Shown here: in pieces, positions 41,272-49,316 of the stretch | Numbering within the stretch: the stretch's first letter is position 1 | Layout of the letters: each line of letters opens with the position of its first letter | Assembly: GCF_036014195.1 (NCBI RefSeq) | Contig: NZ_CP107918.1 | Span: 6,076,001 to 6,140,000, forward strand | DNA length: 64,000 bases | Direction: 5' to 3' | Source: Streptomyces sp. NBC_00442 | GTDB lineage: Bacteria > Actinomycetota > Actinomycetes > Streptomycetales > Streptomycetaceae | Position numbers and translations under genes: made by a program | Notes under the pieces: generated by a model | The model's database searches: none | What the model was told of the DNA's origin: nothing | Seen by the model: only the letters and a program-made list of their open reading frames with translations

Positions 41272-42206
41272 GTACGTCCCTTCCTCACAGCGGCCCGCGC
41301 CACCACGGCGGCGGCCAGCGTCAGCCCGCTCACCGTGCGCGAGAGCCGTACGGCCCGTTCGATGTCCCGGACCTCGACGGCGCGGCCCGCCGCGTTCAGG
41401 ACCGGCCGGTGCTCGACGCGCCCGGCGTAGGAGAGCGTGCCGCCGAGCCGCACGCCGAGCGCGCCCGCGAACGCGGCTTCCACCGGGCCCGCGTTGGGGC
41501 TCGGATGCCGGCCGGCGTCGGCGCGCCAGGCCCGCACCGCGCCCTGGGAGTCGGGGCCCGCGAGCGCCGCGAGGGCGGCGGTGAGCCGGGCGCCCGGCCA
41601 GCCCAGCACGTCGTCCAGGCGCGCCGAGGCCCAGCCGTACCCGCGGTACCTCGCCGACTTGTGTCCGACCATCGCGTCCAGGGTGTTGACCGCCCGGAAG
41701 CCCACGAGGCCCGGCACGCCCGCGAACGCGCCCCACACCAGGGCGCCGACGACCGCGTCCGACGTGTTCTCTGCGACCGACTCGACCACGGCGCGCGCGA
41801 TGCCGTCGGCGTCCAGGGACTGCGGGTCGCGCCCGCACAGGTGCGGAAGGCGTTCCCGGGCCGACTCCACGTCGCCCGCGGCCAGAGCCCCGCCGATCGC
41901 CCGCGCCTCGCGGCCCAGCGACGTGCCGCCCACCACGCTCCAGGTCGCGGCGGCGGTCAGTGTGGCGGTCGCGACGGGGCTCTCCCGTACGGCACGGGAG
42001 AGCAGGGCGGCGAGGCCCGCGGCGCCGCCCGCGCACACGACGGTGTGCAGCGCGCCCCAGCCGCGGTGGTCGCGCCACAGGGCGCGTTCGACGGCGCCGG
42101 CCGCCCGGCCGAACGCGGCGACCGGATGGCCGCGGCGCGGATCGCCGAGCAGGAGGTCGCCGATGAGTCCGGCCGTGGAGCCGTAGACGAAGGTGCGATC
42201 GGCCCG
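41253..42206 (-). CDS. cobD: Adenosylcobinamide-phosphate synthase
   Basis: A 317-residue membrane enzyme of the CbiB/CobD family that attaches the aminopropanol arm to cobyrate. Visible are GDLLLGDPRRGHPV near the N-terminus, AVVESVAENTSDAVVGAL, FRAVNTLDAMVGH and WPGARLTA, with several hydrophobic helices. GTG 42206 (VRADRTFVYGS) is preferred because it matches the family N-terminus; GTG 42284 in the same frame would add 26 residues. It is the first gene behind the cobalamin riboswitch. Its end overlaps cobQ by 19 bases. Confidence 0.93.
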   Translation of the reverse strand, partial: RADRTFVYGSTAGLIGDLLLGDPRRGHPVAAFGRAAGAVERALWRDHRGWGALHTVVCAGGAAGLAALLSRAVRESPVATATLTAAATWSVVGGTSLGREARAIGGALAAGDVESARERLPHLCGRDPQSLDADGIARAVVESVAENTSDAVVGALVWGAFAGVPGLVGFRAVNTLDAMVGHKSARYRGYGWASARLDDVLGWPGARLTAALAALAGPDSQGAVRAWRADAGRHPSPNAGPVEAAFAGALGVRLGGTLSYAGRVEHRPVLNAAGRAVEVRDIERAVRLSRTVSGLTLAAAVVARAAVRKGRTWVAGC

Positions 42207-42309
42207 CACGATCAGCGCGCCGGGGCGTCGCGGAAGGGGCCGGAAGATCTCGACGGGCAGGCGCGCATGGCGGTGTGTCCTCACTCAGGGTGTCCGCGCC
42301 CTGGTACGA

Positions 42310-42450
42310 CGTGACCGGCGGTGAGAGTTCCTGGCTCACGGGGATCGCTCCCCGGTGACAGTGGCGGGACCGCGCCGGATTCTCACCGGCTTCCTCTGCT
42401 GCCGCCGTAGCTGGCCGGTGCAGTCCACCACGCTGCGAGAACAGCCGTCA
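42310..42450 (-). promoter_or_regulatory. Cobalamin (B12) riboswitch
   Basis: On the minus strand the segment GCCGGTGAGAATCCGGC (about 42374-42392), then GCGGTCCCGCCACTGT, is the conserved L5-J6/3 core of the cobalamin aptamer, and GAGCCAGGAACTCTCACCG near 42318-42336 is the B12 box. It lies just upstream of cobD. It should turn the cobDQ-chelatase-cobOB transcript off when adenosylcobalamin is plentiful. Confidence 0.92.
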
Positions 42451-42494
42451 ACTTGCCGTTGACCTGCGGCGCGAGAGAGTGTCCTGCGCCACGG

Positions 42495-42530
42495 CGAACC
42501 GCCCCCCGGCCGGAGCCGGGGGGCGGTTCG
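42495..42530 (-). terminator. Hairpin terminator of the Pit operon, 16-bp stem
   Basis: Perfect arms at 42495-42510 and 42515-42530 with a CGGA loop, 16 bases after the stop of the small membrane protein on the minus strand and before the riboswitch transcript. Confidence 0.88.
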
Positions 42531-42545
42531 TGTGGTGCGTGCGGG

Positions 42546-42770
42546 TCAGGCGACGATCAGGTGGATCCCGTACGCCACGGCCGCCGCGCAGAGCGCGAAG
42601 CAGACGTACGCGCCGGTGCGGGCCATGGCCGCGTTGCCCGCGGTGCCCGACGCCGCGGCCTCCCGCTTGGTGAGGCCGACGATGCCGAGGGTGAACAGAC
42701 CCACCAGGCCGACGGTCACCGCGAGGCTGACGCCGAAGACGGAGCCGAGGGCTGCCCAGTCGATGTGCAT
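42546..42770 (-). CDS. Small two-helix membrane protein linked to Pit transporter
   Basis: A 74-residue protein with two hydrophobic helices (GVSLAVTVGLVGLFTLGIVG near 13-32 and ARTGAYVCFALCAAAVAYGI near 50-69) joined by a short polar loop. It has no catalytic motif. It lies 34 bases downstream of the phosphate transporter gene and is likely co-transcribed with it. I do not know its function; a regulatory or assembly partner for the transporter is plausible from context only. Confidence 0.85.
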   Translation of the reverse strand: MHIDWAALGSVFGVSLAVTVGLVGLFTLGIVGLTKREAAASGTAGNAAMARTGAYVCFALCAAAVAYGIHLIVA

Positions 42771-42804
42771 GAGGATTCCTTACCTGTACCTGGTCGGCGG
42801 CCGG

Positions 42805-44052
42805 TCAGACCGTGGCCGGGGTGGGCGGGTCGACGGGGGCCGGGGCCTGGATGGTGGCCCTGAGATCGGTCGCGACGGCCAGGGCGGTGGGCGGCGGGGC
42901 GACCGCGGCGATCGCGGTGGTGACGACACCGACGGGCTCGGCCGCGGGGGCCTCGTCGGGGGTGACGCTGTGATGGTCGACCGGCTGGCGGCGCGACAGC
43001 TTCCAGATGACGCCCGAGCCGGCGATCAGGAGGACCGCGACGGCCGCGATGCCCCAGGTGCCCTGCCGGGTGAGGAACTCCGCTCCGGCGCCGACGAGTG
43101 CCGCGGCCGGCAGCGTCAGGATCCAGGCGACGGCCATCCGGGTCGCGGTGGACCAGCGGACCACACCGCCCTTGCGGCCGAGGCCCGCGCCCATCACCGA
43201 ACCCGAGCAGACCTGGGTGGTGGAGAGCGAGAAGCCGATGTGCGACGAGGCGAGGATGACGGTGGCGGCGCCGGTCTGGGCGGCGAAACCCTGCGGAGGA
43301 CGCAGTTCGGTCAGGCCCTTGCCCATGGTGCGGATGATGCGCCAGCCGCCGAGGTAGGTGCCCATCGCGATGGCCAGACCGGCCGAGACGATGACCCACA
43401 GCGGGGGGTTGGCGCCCGGGTGCAGCACACCGCCGGTGACCAGGGCGAGGGTGATGATGCCCATCGTCTTCTGGGCGTCGTTGGTGCCGTGGGCGAGCGA
43501 GACGAGACCGGCCGAGGCGATCTGGCCCGCGCGGTAGCCCTTGGCGGTGGCCTTCTCGTCGGTGTTCCGGTTGATCCGGTACGTGAGCCTGGTGGCCAGC
43601 ATCGCCGCGACACCCGCGACGATCGGGGCGGCGACGGCCGGGAGCAGCACCTTGGTGACGACGGTGGAGCCGTTGACCGAGGACCAGCCGGCCGACATCA
43701 CCGCGGCGCCGATGAGGCCGCCGAACAGGGCGTGCGAGGAGCTGGAGGGCAGCCCGAGCAGCCAGGTCAGGAGATTCCAGAGGATGGCACCGACCAGGGC
43801 CGCGAAGATGACCTCGGTGCGGATTCCCTTCTCGTCGATGATCCCGCCGGAGATCGTCTTGGCGACCTCCACCGACAGGAACGCGCCGACCAGGTTGAGC
43901 GCGGCGGACATGGCGACCGCCGTCTTGGGCTTCAGGGCGCCGGTCGAGATGGTGGTGGCCATCGCGTTGGCGGTGTCGTGGAAACCGTTCGTGAAATCGA
44001 ACACTAGAGCTGTCACGATCACAATCGCGAGCAGCAGCGTGATGTGTTCCAT
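42805..44052 (-). CDS. Low-affinity inorganic phosphate transporter (Pit family)
   Basis: A 415-residue membrane permease. The two inverted PHO-4 signatures are clear: FDFTNGFHDTANAMATTIST at the start, and SLAHGTNDAQKTMGI in the second half; GLPSSSSHALFGG and SSHIGFSLSTTQV are also characteristic. It carries metal-phosphate by proton symport across the inner membrane. The C-terminal 60 residues are a Pro/Ala/Val-rich cytosolic tail. PHO-box repeats lie upstream, so PhoP control is expected. I believe it corresponds to S. coelicolor pitH2. Confidence 0.95.
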   Translation of the reverse strand: MEHITLLLAIVIVTALVFDFTNGFHDTANAMATTISTGALKPKTAVAMSAALNLVGAFLSVEVAKTISGGIIDEKGIRTEVIFAALVGAILWNLLTWLLGLPSSSSHALFGGLIGAAVMSAGWSSVNGSTVVTKVLLPAVAAPIVAGVAAMLATRLTYRINRNTDEKATAKGYRAGQIASAGLVSLAHGTNDAQKTMGIITLALVTGGVLHPGANPPLWVIVSAGLAIAMGTYLGGWRIIRTMGKGLTELRPPQGFAAQTGAATVILASSHIGFSLSTTQVCSGSVMGAGLGRKGGVVRWSTATRMAVAWILTLPAAALVGAGAEFLTRQGTWGIAAVAVLLIAGSGVIWKLSRRQPVDHHSVTPDEAPAAEPVGVVTTAIAAVAPPPTALAVATDLRATIQAPAPVDPPTPATV

Positions 44053-44087
44053 TTACCCAGGCAATCGTTCGACGTCAGTGGCGGGAC

Positions 44088-44121
44088 GAACGTAAGTAAC
44101 CTGAGTGAACGGAAGATGAAC
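44088..44121 (-). promoter_or_regulatory. PHO box upstream of the Pit gene
   Basis: On the minus strand GTTCATCTTCC (44111-44121) is followed directly by GTTCACTCAGG (44100-44110) and then by a degenerate TTACTTACGTTC. Eleven-base direct repeats of the GTTCACC type are the known PhoP binding unit of Streptomyces. Confidence 0.82.
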
Positions 44122-44182
44122 TGGGACGGGCGCATCGGTGACCGTGGCCGGTTCCCGCGTCGCCTCGGCGGGCACAGGCCGT

Positions 44183-44971
44183 TCAGCGCCCGGCCGCGAA
44201 CCGCTTCAACTGCGCAAAAGTCCCATTGAAGAGATTCTGGTCACCCGGCAGGCGTCCGCTCCCGTTGGCGTGTTGCCACACCGTCCAGTACGACCAGCCC
44301 GCCGGCAGCGCGCCGGGCGTGGTGGCGTACCGGGCCAGCCACAGGGGATGCTCGGCGGCGAAGGCCCTGCTGTTGCCGGTGCACCGGTTCCACCAGGCCG
44401 TCGTCGTGTAGATGGCCGGACGGCGGCCGGTGCGCAGCCGCATCTGGTCGCTGAACCCGGCCACCCAGGCGGTCATCTCGGCCGGGCTCAGCCCGTAGCA
44501 GGTGTCGCCGCTGCCGCCCTTGGCGTCCTTGCCGTACGGATTGTGCTCCAGGTCGACCGCGGGCGGCAGGGTCCAGCCGTCGCTCCGCCAGCCGCCCCCG
44601 TTCGCCGCGAAGAAGTCGGCCTGCGCCCGGCCCGAGGACTGGTCGGGCACCGCGAAGTGGTAGGCCCCCCGGACCAGGCCCGCCCGCCGGGCGCCGTCGT
44701 ACTGCTGCCCGAAGTAGGGATTGCGGTACGACGTCGACTCGGTGGCCTTCACGTACACGAAGGTGGCGCCGCGGCTCTTCGCGGCGGCCCAGTCGACGTT
44801 CTTCTGGTGCGAGGAGACGTCGTGGCCGGCCGGCTTGTCCTGCGCCGAGGCGCCGGGCGGCGACGTCAGCGCGGTGAGCGCCGTACCGCCCAGCGCCAGG
44901 GCCGCCACGCACACCCCGAGCGCGGCCCGCGCGCGGATCCGGCGGGTGAGCGGACCGAGGTCGCGAGCCAT
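44183..44971 (-). CDS. Secreted GH25 lysozyme-like muramidase
   Basis: A 262-residue protein. The N-terminal signal peptide (RRIRARAALGVCV..., cleavage near A-S-A-Q at about residue 44) leads to a glycoside hydrolase 25 domain: HDVSSHQKNVDWAAAKSRG gives the first catalytic Asp, FVYVKATEST the next strand, LPPAVDLEHNPYG the catalytic Asp/Glu pair, and LWLARYATTPGALPAGW the C-terminal strand. Such enzymes cleave the beta-1,4 link between MurNAc and GlcNAc in peptidoglycan. It stands alone; the Pit gene lies upstream on the right side of a shared intergenic region. Confidence 0.93.
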   Translation of the reverse strand: MARDLGPLTRRIRARAALGVCVAALALGGTALTALTSPPGASAQDKPAGHDVSSHQKNVDWAAAKSRGATFVYVKATESTSYRNPYFGQQYDGARRAGLVRGAYHFAVPDQSSGRAQADFFAANGGGWRSDGWTLPPAVDLEHNPYGKDAKGGSGDTCYGLSPAEMTAWVAGFSDQMRLRTGRRPAIYTTTAWWNRCTGNSRAFAAEHPLWLARYATTPGALPAGWSYWTVWQHANGSGRLPGDQNLFNGTFAQLKRFAAGR

Positions 44972-45077
44972 GGATTTCCCCCGAATTGCGGTGTACGGAC
45001 CCAAACGTTCCGAGGCTAGTGGACGATCGCTCCCCGGCCCGTACCCCCGGCGCGCCCGCCCTGGCAGGATCAGCCTC

Positions 45078-45731
45078 ATGAGCGACAACGAGGCGGCCAC
45101 CGCCGGGGCATGGGCCGAACTGGTCGACACCGCGCGCAGGTCCGCGGCGCAAGGGCTGGTCGTCGGCACGTCGGGCAATGTGTCCGTGCGGGTCGGCGAG
45201 CTGGTCCTCGTCACCCCGACCGGTGTCCCCTACGACCGGCTCGGGCCCGCCGACACCGTCGCCGTCGACCTCGAAGGCCGCCAGGTCATGGGCGCGCTGC
45301 GGCCCACGAGCGAACTCCCGATGCACCTCGCCGTGTACCGCACCACCGACGCCCTCGCCGTCGTCCACACCCACGCCGTGCACGCCACCGCCGTGTCCAC
45401 CCTGGTGCCCGAACTGCCCCTGATCCACTACATGGCGGCCGCGCTCGGCGGTCCGGTCCGTGTCGCGCCGTACGCCGTGTACGGAAGCGAGGAGCTGGCC
45501 GAGAACATGCTGGCGGCCCTGGAGGGCCGCACCGGGTGCCTCCTGCAGAACCACGGCACCGTCACCTACGGAGCCGGTCTCGCCCAGGCCTACGACCGCA
45601 CCGCCCAACTGGAATGGATGTGCCGGCTCTGGCTCACCGCCGCCGCACTGCCCGGCCGCGCCCCGTCCCTGCTCAGCCCCGCCCAGCTCGACGAGGCGGC
45701 CCAGCGGCTGAGCGGCTACGGGCAGCCCTGA
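45078..45731 (+). CDS. Class II aldolase/adducin family protein
   Basis: A 217-residue zinc-dependent aldolase-fold protein. GLVVGTSGNVSVRV near the N-terminus binds the substrate phosphate, Glu in TSELPMHLAVY is the catalytic acid, and the zinc ligands are in VHTHAVHATA and LLQNHGTVTYG. The family includes L-fuculose-1-phosphate aldolase and ribulose-5-phosphate epimerase; the size and motif spacing fit an aldolase. ATG 45078 lies at the correct N-terminus. The specific sugar phosphate is not known. Confidence 0.88.
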   Translation: MSDNEAATAGAWAELVDTARRSAAQGLVVGTSGNVSVRVGELVLVTPTGVPYDRLGPADTVAVDLEGRQVMGALRPTSELPMHLAVYRTTDALAVVHTHAVHATAVSTLVPELPLIHYMAAALGGPVRVAPYAVYGSEELAENMLAALEGRTGCLLQNHGTVTYGAGLAQAYDRTAQLEWMCRLWLTAAALPGRAPSLLSPAQLDEAAQRLSGYGQP

Positions 45732-45897
45732 GCCCGGGGCCGGCGCGGCCACTGCCGGGCCCGTCCCGCACGGGGCCGGCGGCCCGCCCGGCCACCGCCG
45801 GACTCCTCTGACCCGGTGATCGGCTGACCCGGTGATCGGCGGCCTCGACGGGCCCCGCCCACTGGCACCGGGGCCACTTCGCCCCGACACTGGGCAG

Positions 45898-47025
45898 GTG
45901 CGCCCCGCTACGAAGACGGCAGCGGCCGTCACCACACTCATCGGCGTCGGCGCGGCAGCCGTCGTCGCCGGACGCTACGCCAGCGACGCCGCCCTCAAGG
46001 CGTCGCCAGGCCGTCCGCTGCCCGCCGACCGCCGGCTCACCGTGCACGCCACGGAGCCCGGCACCATCACCCTGACCCGCTCGTTCACGGCGCTGCGGCC
46101 CGGGACCTACGGTCTGGAGGGCGACGGTGTCCACGCCGTCGTCGGCGACGTCCTCGACCGGGCACCGCACACCGCCGACACGGTCGTACGGCGCCTGGAG
46201 CGGGTCACCCACGGTGTCCTCGCGGCAGGGGAGCGGGTCGCCCTCACGCCCCAGGTGCACCACGGCACCCCGGGCACCGCCCTCGGCATCGCGTACCGGG
46301 ACGTCGAGATCCCGGCCGAACTCGGACCGCTGCCCGCCTGGCTGGTACCCGCCCCGCGCACCACCTGGGTGATCGCCGTGCACGGCCTCGGCACCACCCG
46401 CGAACACCCCCTGAACGTGCTGGAGTTCCTGCACCGCCAGCAGCTCCCGGTGCTCGCGCTCTCCTACCGCGGCGACGCGGGCGCGCCCCGCTCCCCGGAC
46501 GGCCTCGGCCACCTCGGCGACTCCGAGTGGCGCGACCTCGACGCGGCCATCCGCTTCGCCCTGCGCTCGGGGGCCCGCCAGGTGGTCCTGCACGGCTGGT
46601 CCACCGGCGCCACGATGGCCCTGCACGCCGCCGCGCACTGCGCGCAGCGCGACCGCATCAGCGGCATCGTCCTCGACTCGCCGGTCCTCGACTGGGAGTT
46701 CACGCTGCGCGCCCTCGCCTCCGCCCACGGAACCCCGGGCGCGCTGCTGCCGCTCGCCGTCCGTGCCGCCCAGGGCCGCACCGGCCTCCACGGCGACCGG
46801 CTCAGGGAAGCCGTCGACCCCAAGGCCCTGCGCGTACCGACGCTGCTCTTCCACGGCCCCGACGACACGCTCGCCCCCTGGGGTCCCTCCCGCCGGCTCG
46901 CCGCCCGGCGCCCGGAGCTGGTCAGCCTGCACACCGTCCCGGACGCACCGCACGCCTCGATGTGGAATGCCGACCCGGCCGGTTACGAAGAAACCCTGCG
47001 CCGCTTCCTCACCCCCCTCATGTGA
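45898..47025 (+). CDS. Alpha/beta hydrolase with N-terminal membrane segment
   Basis: About 375 residues. An N-terminal hydrophobic segment (TAAAVTTLIGVGAAAVVAG, about residues 7-25) may anchor it in the membrane or export it. The hydrolase fold begins near 150: WVIAVHGLGTTREHP is the oxyanion strand, LHGWSTGATMAL contains the Ser nucleophile (GxSxG), FHGPDDTLAPW the Asp, and PDAPHASMW the His. It resembles serine aminopeptidase-like or esterase-like proteins. GTG 45898 is used as it starts just before the anchor. The substrate is unknown. Confidence 0.86.
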   Translation: MRPATKTAAAVTTLIGVGAAAVVAGRYASDAALKASPGRPLPADRRLTVHATEPGTITLTRSFTALRPGTYGLEGDGVHAVVGDVLDRAPHTADTVVRRLERVTHGVLAAGERVALTPQVHHGTPGTALGIAYRDVEIPAELGPLPAWLVPAPRTTWVIAVHGLGTTREHPLNVLEFLHRQQLPVLALSYRGDAGAPRSPDGLGHLGDSEWRDLDAAIRFALRSGARQVVLHGWSTGATMALHAAAHCAQRDRISGIVLDSPVLDWEFTLRALASAHGTPGALLPLAVRAAQGRTGLHGDRLREAVDPKALRVPTLLFHGPDDTLAPWGPSRRLAARRPELVSLHTVPDAPHASMWNADPAGYEETLRRFLTPLM

Positions 47026-47055
47026 CCCCCGCCCGCCCGGTCGGCTCCGGCGCCA

Positions 47056-47294
47056 CCGATTCCGCTTGGGCCCGCGGACAGGTGGCGGGGGTCTGCTCCC
47101 GCGAGCGCGGCCCCTTGACCCCGGGCCGTCCGGGGCACTCCCGATGCGCCGGCCACGGCCGATTCCGCTTGACGTTCGGGCGGTGAGCGGGCCCGCGTTC
47201 TCGCCGGGGCCCGGCCCCGGGATCACCGGCCACCCCGGGGGCCCGGACGCGGTGTGCGTGGCCGATTCCGTTTGGGCTTTCGGGCAGTGAGCGG
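47056..47294. repeat. Three direct repeats spaced exactly 103 bp
   Basis: CCGATTCCGCTTG begins at 47056 and 47159, and CCGATTCCGTTTG at 47262. The last two copies extend through TTCGGGCRGTGAGCGGG for about 35 bases. The spacing suggests a degenerate 103-bp tandem repeat. It fills the gap between the hydrolase gene and the next gene. Confidence 0.75.
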
Positions 47295-47307
47295 GAAGAC
47301 TGCATGC

Positions 47308-48735
47308 GTGACGTCCCGGAAGCCTGAAGAGAAGTTGCCGCGCGACTCCAGACTGCGGCTTGTCCGCGCTCCGCACCCGATGCAGGCCCGGCCCCTCGCC
47401 GCAGCCCGCAGGGCCGTGTCCGACCGGCGCACCCGGTCGGCGCCCCGGCCCCCCGCGGGCACCCCGGCCGCAGGCGAACTGGCCCGCCAGGCCAGAGCGG
47501 TGCTCGCCGACGCCGAGCGCGTCGCCCGCTGGACCGATGCCGAGCGCGCCCGCGGCGCCGGCGCCGGCCGGCCGGGCCCGCTTCCCCCGCCGGTGGCCGA
47601 GCGGGCCGCCACCGCGCTGGGCCTGACCCCGGGTCAGGTACGCGCGGCCTGGGACCGGGCGCGCCTGGCGGGCCTCGTCGAGCTGCACGGCGCGACGGTG
47701 CGTCCCGGCTGGCGGCTGCGCGCCTGGGACCGCGACGACGCGGCCGTCCTGCGCGGCTGGGTCGCCCTCTTCGACGCGTGGTCCCTCGTCCATCCCGCCC
47801 CGGACGACATCGCCCCCACGGCGGTCGCCGAGGTCGTCGAGGCCGTCCCCCAGGTGCTCTCCCTCCTCCAGCTCTCCAACGGACCCGTCCTCGTGCCGGC
47901 CCTGCTCGACCTCCTCGAACAGCGCGTCGCCGAACTGCGCGAAGAGCGCTGCGAGGTCCCCTACGGCCCGCTGCCCGACCCGGCGTCCCTGCCCGAGCCC
48001 GCCGCCCTGCCGCCGCGCCTCGCCCACCTCCTGGACTGGGCCCTGGCCGGCCTTGCGGCCGTCGGCGCGCTGGTACTGGGCGAGGGTCAGGCCACCCTGA
48101 CGCCGCTCGGCAACTGGGCGGTCTGGGTCAAGCTGGAGCAGATCTGTGTCGCGGCACAGAGCCCGGCCGGGAACATCGAGCAGCCCGCCGAGGCCATGCT
48201 GCGCGGCTGCGCCGGCCTCACCCCGGGCCCGGCCCGCGCCGAGTACCGCGCCTGGATCGCGGCCCGCACCGTGGGCAGCGCGGTCACCGAACTCCTCGAC
48301 GTCGCCCGGGGCGACGACGCCCTGCTGCGCGGCCTCGCCTTCGAGGCGCTGCGCGCCGTGGGCGCGCCCGCCGAGCCCGGGGTGCGCGCCGCCGTCACGG
48401 AAACCTGCCTGCGCCCCTACGCCCTGCTGTGGCTCGCCGAGCACGAGGGCGGCGACCCCGAGGACGTGCTCGGTGTCCTGTCCCGGGAGGAGTCCACGTG
48501 GCTCTGGGTCGACACCGCCGCCGCCGTCGCCGACCACGGCGAGGCCGAACTGCTCGTACGCCACCTCGACTCGGCGGTGCAGGGCACGGTGCCCGCGCTG
48601 CTCGACGAGGTGCGGGCCGTCGGTCATCCCCGCACCGTGCAGGTCCTGGTCGCCCTCGCGGCGGCGCACCCCGACCCCGCCCTGGCCAAGGCGGTCCGGC
48701 GCGCGGCCTTCCAAGTCCACACCGGTTCCGTGTAG
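47308..48735 (+). CDS. Hypothetical protein, helical repeat-like
   Basis: A 475-residue cytoplasmic protein of no family I recognise. The N-terminal 100 residues are basic and Ala/Arg-rich with VAERAATALGLTPGQVRAAW, which resembles a helix-turn-helix. The rest is almost wholly helical, with segments such as TELLDVARGDDALLRGLAFE and PRTVQVLVALAAAHPDP reminiscent of HEAT repeats. No signal peptide or catalytic motif is seen. GTG 47308 follows GGGAAGAC and lies directly after the third 103-bp repeat copy. Confidence 0.8.
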   Translation: MTSRKPEEKLPRDSRLRLVRAPHPMQARPLAAARRAVSDRRTRSAPRPPAGTPAAGELARQARAVLADAERVARWTDAERARGAGAGRPGPLPPPVAERAATALGLTPGQVRAAWDRARLAGLVELHGATVRPGWRLRAWDRDDAAVLRGWVALFDAWSLVHPAPDDIAPTAVAEVVEAVPQVLSLLQLSNGPVLVPALLDLLEQRVAELREERCEVPYGPLPDPASLPEPAALPPRLAHLLDWALAGLAAVGALVLGEGQATLTPLGNWAVWVKLEQICVAAQSPAGNIEQPAEAMLRGCAGLTPGPARAEYRAWIAARTVGSAVTELLDVARGDDALLRGLAFEALRAVGAPAEPGVRAAVTETCLRPYALLWLAEHEGGDPEDVLGVLSREESTWLWVDTAAAVADHGEAELLVRHLDSAVQGTVPALLDEVRAVGHPRTVQVLVALAAAHPDPALAKAVRRAAFQVHTGSV

Positions 48736-48836
48736 CGACGCGCGTAGCGGCGCCCCCGCCCGCCCCCGGGGGCGGGACGTCCTACGCCCTCAACTCCCGC
48801 TGCCCGGCTGCCTGGTGGACACCGGCGACGCGCTCG

Positions 48837-49226
48837 TCACGCACCGCCGCCCGGAGCGTATGTGCCGAAGCTCCACACATTGCCCTCCGCGTCCCTCGCC
48901 ATGTAGTCCCGCGAGCCGTAGTCCTGATCGGTCGGCTCCATCAAGATCTCCACTCCGTGCTCGACGGCGCGCTGGTGATGCGCGTCCACATCCGTCACGA
49001 CCACGTAGACGCCGGCCGGGCCCGCGTCGGCCATCGTCCGGGCGAACAGTCCGTCACGGCCCTTGGAGCCGAGCATCACGACGCCCGTGCCGTAGGACAG
49101 CTCGGCGTGCATCACGCTGCCGTCCTCCGCCTCGTACGCACACACCTCGGTGAAGCCGAAGGCGTCCTTGAGCTGGCGGATCGCCGCTTTCGCGTCGTTG
49201 TAGAGAATCGCCGGACACACGCTCAT
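48837..49226 (-). CDS. VOC (glyoxalase/bleomycin-resistance fold) protein
   Basis: A 129-residue protein of two beta-alpha-beta-beta-beta modules: the first includes KAAIRQLKDAFGFTEVCAYE and MHAELSYGTGVVML, the second VYVVVTDVDAHHQRAVEHG and YGSRDYMARDAEGNVWSFGT. It matches the YerK/PhnB-like branch of vicinal-oxygen-chelate proteins. Its activity is unknown. ATG 49226 follows AAGGAG by eight bases. It lies 91 bases from the metallopeptidase gene on the same strand. Confidence 0.88.
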   Translation of the reverse strand: MSVCPAILYNDAKAAIRQLKDAFGFTEVCAYEAEDGSVMHAELSYGTGVVMLGSKGRDGLFARTMADAGPAGVYVVVTDVDAHHQRAVEHGVEILMEPTDQDYGSRDYMARDAEGNVWSFGTYAPGGGA

Positions 49227-49316
49227 GCCGATCACTCCTTCCCCGTTCAGGCCGCTGACCGTGACCTGGATCTCAGTCTCGCACCCGGCACCGACAACGC
49301 CATCCGGTGCCGGAAC

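Noticed and set aside
45673..48720. A 1015-codon minus-strand open frame
   Set aside because: It is antisense to the aldolase, hydrolase and hypothetical genes, has low-complexity Gly/Arg/Gln content, and matches no domain.
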